A stretch of 13,068 nucleotides of DNA from an uncultured Planctomycetaceae bacterium (GTDB lineage Bacteria; Planctomycetota; Planctomycetia; Planctomycetales; Planctomycetaceae). The translations under genes and the position numbers were made by a program. This document shows, piece by piece, positions 12,001 through 13,068 of the stretch. The stretch lies in the NCBI GenBank assembly GCA_903898975.1, contig CAIUHT010000779.1, forward strand, positions 1 to 13,068, read 5' to 3'. The notes under the pieces are model-generated. The model did not search any database, had not been told where the DNA came from, and worked only from the letters and a program-made list of their open reading frames with translations. The stretch's first letter is position 1. The number at the start of each line of letters is the position of its first letter.

Positions 12001-13068
12001 TCCCCTGCCGGAGCAACTGCGTCGTCATCCCCGACAGCACGTCCGTGGATGGGCTCACCGCTGACTTGGGCACGGCGATCACCCACGGGTCGGTGGCCGC
12101 TCCCGTCCCCTTGACAATCACAACTTTCTTCGGCGTCCCCGGTTTGTCCGGTTCTTTCGGGTCGTAGACGACATCAATCTCGCTGCCGGCCGTGGCCCCG
12201 GACCGGATGACAATCGTCCCCTTAACGGTCTCGGCGACCTTCACCAGGTCGGACAACAGGATCTTCAACGTCACCGTCGTGTCGCTCGTCGGAATCCCCG
12301 TGCCGCTCGACTTCGACACCGCAATCAACGCATCCGTGGGGGCCTTCGCCTTGTTGATGCCGGTGTTGGCGGAACTCAACACCGCCGTCGGCTGGACGGT
12401 CCGCGAGACATCGCCCAGGTTCACCACGGCTCGATCGCCGCTGGTGTAATCGAGGGTGTTGTTCCCAAAGACCGTCGGCGCGCTCGCGTCCTTCGGAGTC
12501 AGTTGCAATTGCCCCGGCAGGAACCCGCCCGCCGCCAGGCGGAAGTGATTCTGCCCCTTGCCCCCGGTCAGGTTGTCGATGTGATACGCCGTCAGCTTGC
12601 GACGGGCTGGCTGGCCCGAATTCGGCGCACTGGGGTCGCGGTCGAAGACCTCGATCTTGTTCACCGCGGCGGGATAGCTGGGATCGGTCTGGGAGATGAG
12701 GATGTACAGGGTCGAGTCGGCCGGGAATGCGGACAGATCCAGCGTGCCCCCGCTCCCTGGCTGGTTGTCGATCAGGAACCCGTCGAGCCAATCCGCGCTG
12801 ATCTTGAACCGGCTCCCCGCCGCGCCGCTCCCCACGATCCGTTCGACGTTCCGCAGCGGACGGTTGTCCCCGGAGACCTGGTTGGCCCCCTGGGTGACCC
12901 GCACGGTTTCGGCGCCAATTTCCGCTGTGATCGGCAGCGTCACCTTACGAAAATCGAGCGTGTCGGTTTCGCCGCTGGTGGCCGGCTCGACCACGCTGTC
13001 CATTCCCCACTCGTTCTCAAACTCGTACCGATCGTCGCCCGCCCCCCCGCGGAGCTTGTCGTTCCCCC
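1..13068 (-). CDS. Giant modular RTX/metzincin surface protein, internal fragment (both ends missing)
   Basis: One minus-strand frame, with codons occupying plus-strand triplets that begin at 2, 5, 8 and so on, reads from 13066 to 2 without a stop: 4,355 codons, about 450 kDa of protein. No start or stop can be chosen because both lie outside the window. The frame was read along its full length and gives recognisable domains at both ends and in the middle (RTX repeats at 13036-13066 and 7994-8281, Big_9 at 3791-4075, HExxHxxGxxD at 2897-2929), so there is no sign of a frameshift. The protein has only three cysteines, no membrane segment, many Gly/Asp calcium-type repeats and repeated beta-rich modules. 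These are typical of a secreted or surface-anchored adhesin or matrix protein. The closest style I know is the giant calcium-binding proteins of Planctomycetota. Function as an adhesin or matrix protein is inferred; the single-ORF structure is seen directly. Confidence 0.95.
32..841 (-). other. Helical repeat region at the C-terminal side (residues 4076-4345)
   Basis: The composition changes from beta-rich to Ala/Leu/Glu/Lys-rich helices. Examples are LADYQTLLAYRDLVASLEPL (4078-4097), EFVKGELAKQPDEGVLNTAA (4180-4199) and EPQLAAAEETLASIELTGDV (4293-4312). Two stretches align loosely, at about 4130-4165 (RDLVAGSPEFTSAWRQLSEY) and 4285-4320 (RSALSVNEPQLAAAEETLAS). Both are followed by a short acidic turn and a second helix, which suggests degenerate helical repeats. 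Cys4333 lies here. The region continues past the left edge, so its true length and C-terminal end are unknown. No family is recognised. Confidence 0.5.
887..1174 (-). repeat. G-x-x-W module 8 (residues 3965-4060)
   Basis: The core is LAGTPVRGDTWRVSLPGVE (3969-3987, Trp3979), then the helix ALAVARGLADLVNAI (4003-4017) and GPQYVAAVIE (4019-4028), ending AQLVISRLNGEAFTPQHSIL (4033-4052). It contains Cys3990 in the first hairpin. It shares exact nucleotide stretches with module 7 at a constant 306-bp offset, suggesting a recent in-frame duplication. Confidence 0.8.
1199..1495 (-). repeat. G-x-x-W module 7 (residues 3858-3956)
   Basis: The core is PAAGDLWRVALADWPAP (3872-3888, Trp3878), the helix is AVAGGLASQING (3904-3915), and the closing part is GPRYAAVAH (3919-3927) and TRLVISRLDGVAFTPIPSVV (3931-3950). 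It is the closest relative of module 8. GDxWRVxL, GP(R/Q)Y and LVISRL(D/N)GxAFTP are all shared. Confidence 0.8.
1577..2494 (-). other. Beta-rich plus amphipathic 'LPLIG' region (residues 3525-3830)
   Basis: The first part (about 3550-3660) alternates short strands, such as NVDASLTLTFTMGLDAQGSF (3593-3612), LEGTLKLG, RVPVKLGPLALTL and RLALDMRYTVG. From 3735 it becomes helical: VSLDAVLDAVIDVLSSLATD (3748-3767), QLPLIGKSVSELLGTGGTDL (3774-3793), RTVRNGLTGLKGTLQNIQEL (3795-3814). The combination of amphipathic strands followed by 'LPLIGxxLxxL' and a helix resembles units that recur in giant calcium-binding surface proteins; here only one copy is seen. It follows the protease domain and precedes G-x-x-W module 7. 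No function can be given. Confidence 0.5.
2792..3265 (-). other. Metzincin-type zinc metalloprotease domain (residues 3268-3425)
   Basis: The domain opens with a helix DAEAMYAEAVRRWRNVLP (3279-3296). Beta strands AQIVVTDLPG (3307-3316) and RTVYVDASGAGRGWYVDPSP (3325-3344) follow, then the active-site helix FDLLTLLKHEAGHLLGLRDE (3372-3391). The zinc site is HExxHxxGxxD: His3380, Glu3381 (catalytic base), His3384 and Asp3390 as third ligand. LMF at 3399-3401 places Met3400 ten residues after Asp3390, as expected of the metzincin Met-turn. The WYVDPSPGDDVEF string before the site is a feature I associate with protease domains of giant planctomycete proteins. All catalytic residues are present, so it is probably active. 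A role in self-processing or in cleaving extracellular polymers is inferred. Asp as third ligand resembles snapalysin rather than MMPs, which use His. Confidence 0.85.
3443..3473. repeat. 9-bp tandem repeat encoding a Ser-Ser-Thr linker
   Basis: The plus-strand unit agctcgtgg is exactly repeated at 3451-3459 and 3460-3468, continues as agctc at 3469-3473, and is preceded by a near-copy (gatcgtgg, 3443-3450). On the coding strand it reads Ser-Ser-Thr three times (3199-3207), a flexible linker in front of the next beta strand. Nine-base units keep the frame, so unit gain or loss would only change linker length. Confidence 0.9.
3497..3721 (-). other. RTX-like unit 6 (residues 3116-3190)
   Basis: LTSIEALTGRQDANDVFVAT (3117-3136) is the 'IEALTG' string followed by GNRDTFRFSLD (3137-3147). 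The capping strand LIDFSGLNAAFYSVTV comes at 3172-3187. The calcium-ligand Asp residues are fewer than in the ten-repeat cluster, so metal binding is uncertain. It precedes a Ser/Thr linker and the protease domain. Confidence 0.55.
3791..4075 (-). other. Big_9/cadherin-like Ig-fold domain (residues 2998-3092)
   Basis: The sequence has the typical order of this class: LFVIDSGNPGELLLDVLRND (3005-3024, the 'LxVDVLxND' motif), YTLQVTGLPGHATPT (3034-3048), VDAGGRKVRFTPS (3049-3061, the 'g..v.YTP' motif) and FTKFQYRLER (3066-3075, the 'F.Y.v.D' strand), ending TTVYVVKNA. Such domains form beta-sandwich stalks in bacterial surface proteins. It is placed just before the RTX-like unit and the metalloprotease domain. 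Confidence 0.75.
4181..4471 (-). repeat. G-x-x-W module 6 (residues 2866-2962)
   Basis: The core is VTGVPVVGETWTATLPDGSG (2872-2891, Trp2882). A strand FNFKVEVADRARTIEGLAAR leading into a helix follows (2897-2916), then QYTAWATTIGGDVKLAIAAS (2924-2943) and GPGMFTPELKRG (2944-2955). The 'FTPxLxxx' end matches module 5. The strand order and the closing hairpin are the same as in the other copies. Confidence 0.75.
4481..4777 (-). repeat. G-x-x-W module 5 (residues 2764-2862)
   Basis: The core is TPVAGDEWTVSWTATAG (2777-2793, Trp2784). Next comes VFSVTVAPGTTLTKAALAEE (2799-2818), continuing as helix LKQRIHG, then YECTIVG (2829-2835), then PTLNIKNTSPDVRFTPVLEL (2839-2858). It contains Cys2831, one of three cysteines in the window. 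It is adjacent to module 6, with Trp-to-Trp spacing of 98 residues. Confidence 0.75.
4997..5149 (-). other. RTX-like pair, unit 5 (residues 2640-2690)
   Basis: KDSPRDDVLTGNQKDNSFTL (2647-2666) and TGGADTLDGKAGFDTASFSV (2667-2686) contain the RTX pattern DDVLTGNxxDN and GGADTLDGKAGFD with several Asp/Asn ligand positions kept. A Gly-rich lead (GVGGGT, 2639-2644) is encoded by a run of ten C on the plus strand. Confidence 0.65.
5138..5147. repeat. Homopolymer run of ten C (G on coding strand)
   Basis: Positions 5138-5147 are ten consecutive C on the plus strand and encode Gly-Gly-Gly (2641-2643) in the giant protein, with the frame intact on both sides. Long C/G runs in surface-protein genes are candidate slippage sites, and they are also common sequencing-error sites. 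Confidence 0.9.
5327..6004 (-). other. RTX/LDFS unit 4 (residues 2355-2580)
   Basis: It starts with LFTGGTGSDVYKISADLFG (2359-2377). Then come FLDTLDLSGLSQDVTITVIP (2401-2420), GNLLIANDIENIIGSKGRTT (2503-2522), VRFAPGAKIRGTL (2523-2535) and LVLDYSAFTT (2542-2551), ending in AGVAVNLSNADFD (2562-2574). This is the complete and clearest example of the cassette: calcium nonapeptide, 'DTLDLSG' strand, 'IENIIGS' string, 'LDYSA' strand, 'VNLS' strand. The same cassette, eroded to different degrees, occurs at residues 1-115, 160-225, about 1680-1735 and 3116-3190. Confidence 0.75.
6005..7321 (-). other. Large unassigned region (residues 1916-2354)
   Basis: About 440 residues with no named domain that I can identify. 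Visible elements are ISLPEADHTILFGSDWG (1960-1976), an 'IxxGxxDHTIxFGxxWG' string like that of RTX-giant linkers; LVDKGKALILDFRAVDKALD (2007-2026); NPFEDSWTVATLKVTNIDAN (2105-2124); and GIRNVKNLLGLDGG (2154-2167), a degenerate form of the 'IxNIxNLxG' string. The C-terminal third (2280-2355) is more helical and polar (WQEFFGGNAASKLQQIFQTE; FNKTQRDLIKNVVTDLRKTF). No catalytic motif or cysteine is visible. It continues in frame with RTX unit 4. Confidence 0.5.
7322..7627 (-). other. Possible divergent strand-helix-strand module (residues 1814-1915)
   Basis: GKKIRLYLDNGRISAIYEV (1821-1839) gives a beta hairpin. The helix ALVARFETAIREASRI follows (1853-1868), and after a Ser/Pro-rich loop a second hairpin KVTVSHQDGRLRLTLPVSEN (1892-1911). 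The order hairpin, helix, hairpin matches the G-x-x-W modules, but the signature Trp is absent. It may be a diverged copy or an independent module. Confidence 0.4.
7994..8281 (-). repeat. RTX calcium-binding cluster, ten nonapeptides (residues 1596-1691)
   Basis: Ten consecutive nine- or ten-residue repeats end in D or N at residues 1604, 1613, 1622, 1631, 1640, 1650, 1659, 1668, 1678 and 1687. Examples are YLLGGTGSD, VLDGGLDDD, VLLGGDGAD and ILSGGAGDD. The period is 9 except for two ten-residue units (ending at 1650 and 1678). This matches the hemolysin-type RTX consensus GGxGxDxUx, in which alternating half-turns bind Ca2+ in a parallel beta roll. The block is followed by VYEVKKSGG and then DVLDLSGLQG (1715-1724), the capping strand also seen in other units. 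RTX blocks usually mark type I-exported or surface proteins; the exporter is not in the window. Confidence 0.93.
8522..8791 (-). repeat. 'FTG' beta module (residues 1426-1515)
   Basis: The order is SGHVELTTGDGSLRRSISL (1426-1444), the helix LVAANLELRLRQLY (1449-1462), QITVTQE (1469-1475), then TWRVVFTGWDPSRPPDPIRV (1482-1501). The pattern 'helix, then xxITVTxx, then xxVxFTGxx..PxxxV' is a recurrent module in large planctomycete and actinobacterial surface proteins, as I recall it. Only one clear copy is in view. A structural role is inferred. Confidence 0.5.
8792..9781 (-). other. Linker and unassigned beta-rich region (residues 1096-1425)
   Basis: It begins with a Gly/Pro-rich linker (1112-1128), then a possible helix with TRLKRDAELTATRLEGALAG (1153-1172). 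A module-like stretch of two strands and a helix comes next: VVFRYTY and KQITLSFD (1192-1212), then DLQARLRTQLKASGVV (1222-1237), then VSWLILLKL (1258-1266). The last third has RLLNPDGSARLNPDSKL (1348-1364) and GNPWRFGLSGSYGPPD (1375-1390), reminiscent of the link segments between beta modules. I cannot assign a named domain. A strand-helix-strand module related to the 'FTG' module at 1426-1515 is possible. Confidence 0.45.
9782..10084 (-). repeat. AGN module, copy 2 (residues 995-1095)
   Basis: YGLRIRARLAGPAGNDITVK (1000-1019) aligns with IPIQLVAKSAGVAGNDLAFA of copy 1. It is followed by a strand AIRVTLATDAMGVATS (1038-1053) and a helix TVEDVAKLLNEQVRHKIEAI (1054-1073), then a Gly-rich end (LGGGAD, 1091-1096). 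It immediately follows the fourth G-x-x-W module, so the two AGN copies bracket the block of four. Confidence 0.6.
10133..10381 (-). repeat. G-x-x-W module 4 (residues 896-978)
   Basis: The core LLGSPQPGETWQV (910-922, Trp920) is nearly identical to the core of module 1. A TSYTVPAYGATRTQVGQSLA strand-helix stretch follows (929-948), as in module 1. The last hairpin (DGRLLKL, 960-966) is short and followed by the second AGN module, so this copy looks trimmed at its C-terminal side. Confidence 0.65.
10409..10678 (-). repeat. G-x-x-W module 3, divergent (residues 797-886)
   Basis: The entry strand KVTLEGTAVRNEVWSLSW (800-817) keeps Trp813, but the usual G-(E/D) before it is replaced by N-E-V. 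A YSQIV strand follows (828-832), then the helix LETIAKGLAERITQDL (840-855), then YVAEASGTSLLISAPGDVAF (859-878), all matching the layout of the other copies. Between module 2 and this one is an approximately 45-residue spacer including a Gly-rich patch (QGGAGAS, 756-762). Confidence 0.65.
10817..11107 (-). repeat. G-x-x-W module 2 (residues 654-750)
   Basis: Directly follows module 1. The core is AGDKWTVEVGDKKAEYSAV (664-682, Trp668), the helix is DIWAVAVKLKDKINEF (691-706), and the closing part is ASAVIRVGRSALPTSAVVDF (729-748). The acidic loop VNEDED (686-691) is unusual among the copies. Trp584 to Trp668 spacing is 84 residues, the shortest of the adjacent pairs. Confidence 0.7.
11108..11359 (-). 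repeat. G-x-x-W module 1 (residues 570-653)
   Basis: The core is GETWQV (581-586, Trp584), then a YTVQQGDTLATIARKLADQV strand-helix stretch (599-618), then a closing RLSIRRRDGTRF hairpin (636-647). The predicted order is beta hairpin, helix, beta hairpin. Seven more copies occur in this protein. The GDTLATIA string mimics LysM, but the surrounding layout is that of the other G-x-x-W modules. Function is not known to me; a structural or adhesive stalk role is inferred from repetition. Confidence 0.75.
11462..11776 (-). repeat. AGN module, copy 1 (residues 431-535)
   Basis: The segment begins IPIQLVAKSAGVAGNDLAFA (434-453), then a Val/Thr-rich strand (VNGKVTIIATVAT, 472-484), then a helix with SSPADLVQAINAHA (493-506). 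The same order (A-x-x-A-G-x-A-G-N-D-(L/I), a VTLAT-type strand, then a helix of the DVxxxxN type) returns at residues 995-1095. Strings of this kind occur in many large bacterial surface and phage structural proteins, but I cannot attach a family name with confidence. It sits directly before the block of four G-x-x-W modules. Confidence 0.6.
11777..12391 (-). other. Unassigned linker region (residues 226-430)
   Basis: About 205 residues that I do not recognise. The first part is Ser/Thr/Lys-rich. A middle part has alternating beta-type sequence (VKGTIVIRSG, IDVVYD, KKVVIVKGTG) and a Pro/Lys-rich loop (DPKEPDKPGTPKK, residues 301-313). The last part (about 364-415) reads LYELYTTADGGRFQFLLAP then YEMEATHAILKLDGP and looks like several beta strands. 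No catalytic motif, cysteine or membrane segment is visible. It lies in frame between an RTX unit and the first AGN module, so it is probably a structural domain or spacer. Confidence 0.5.
12392..12589 (-). other. Degenerate RTX/LDYS unit 2 (residues 160-225)
   Basis: Residues 163-175 (IDNLTGGKGQNHF) correspond to the 'IxNLTGGxGNxxF' string of RTX giant proteins, with the calcium-binding Asp positions largely replaced by Gln, Asn and His. A GNNTLDYTSGDRAVVNLGD segment (201-219) follows and matches the 'NTLDYSxxxxxVxVNLxx' strand pair also seen at 2543-2572. The calcium sites here look poor, so a structural rather than strongly Ca2+-binding role is inferred. Confidence 0.6.
12722..13066 (-). 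other. RTX/LDFS unit 1 (residues 1-115)
   Basis: Residues 1-12 hold an RTX-type nonapeptide pair (GNDKLRGGAGDD), followed by RYEFENEWGMD and a TDTLDFRKVTLPIT strand. Then come NVERIVGSG (residues 73-81) and, after it, GGTLDLSAF (106-114). This order of nonapeptide, 'DTLDF' strand, '(I/V)E-x-(I/L)-(V/I)-G' string and second 'LDLS' strand recurs in the protein, most clearly at residues 2355-2580. In the RTX family the GGxGxDxUx nonapeptides bind Ca2+ in a parallel beta roll that folds after export. The unit continues to the right beyond the window, so more RTX repeats probably precede it. Confidence 0.75.

Noticed and set aside
1..13068. CRISPR array, RNA genes or mobile element ends
   Set aside because: No spaced identical repeats, no tRNA- or rRNA-like sequence and no inverted terminal repeats were seen. 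The short repeats found all encode protein modules.

Overview
The whole 13-kb window is the inside of one protein-coding gene on the minus strand. Reading leftwards from position 13066 to position 2, a single frame stays open for 4,355 codons with no stop. Neither the start codon (beyond the right edge) nor the stop codon (beyond the left edge) is in view. No intergenic DNA, RNA gene, mobile element, promoter or terminator is visible. Residue numbers below count from the first complete codon in view: residue 1 is at 13066-13064 and residue 4355 at 4-2.

The translation is a modular, almost cysteine-free, acidic/polar extracellular-type protein. From N- to C-terminal side it reads: an RTX/'LDFS'-type unit (residues 1-225); a linker; an AGN-type module (431-535); four G-x-x-W modules (570-978); a second AGN module (995-1095); a linker and an 'FTG' module (1426-1515); a regular ten-repeat RTX calcium-binding cluster (1596-1691); a long stretch I cannot assign (1916-2354); further RTX/LDFS units (2355-2690); two more G-x-x-W modules (2764-2962); a Big_9/cadherin-like domain (2998-3092); another RTX-like unit and a Ser/Thr linker; a metzincin-type metalloprotease domain with an HExxHxxGxxD site (3268-3425); a beta-rich and amphipathic region with an LPLIG motif (3525-3830); a final pair of G-x-x-W modules (3858-4060); and a helical repeat region (4076-4345) running off the left edge.

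The style (GC-rich DNA, giant RTX proteins with IEN(I/L)-G-S, LDYSAFT and LDLSG strings, G-E-T-W modules, and an embedded matrixin-like domain) resembles the giant surface or secreted proteins of Planctomycetota and some marine bacteria. This assignment is recalled from family resemblance, not proven by the window. The likely role is a very large secreted or cell-surface, Ca2+-stabilised adhesin or matrix protein carrying its own zinc protease. Export route, partners and operon context cannot be judged because both gene ends are outside the window.

The most notable observations are the eight G-x-x-W modules arranged as four adjacent pairs, the very recent-looking duplication of the last pair (exact nucleotide matches offset by 306 bp), the symmetric AGN-(GxxW)4-AGN block, and the internal metalloprotease with Asp as third zinc-ligand candidate.
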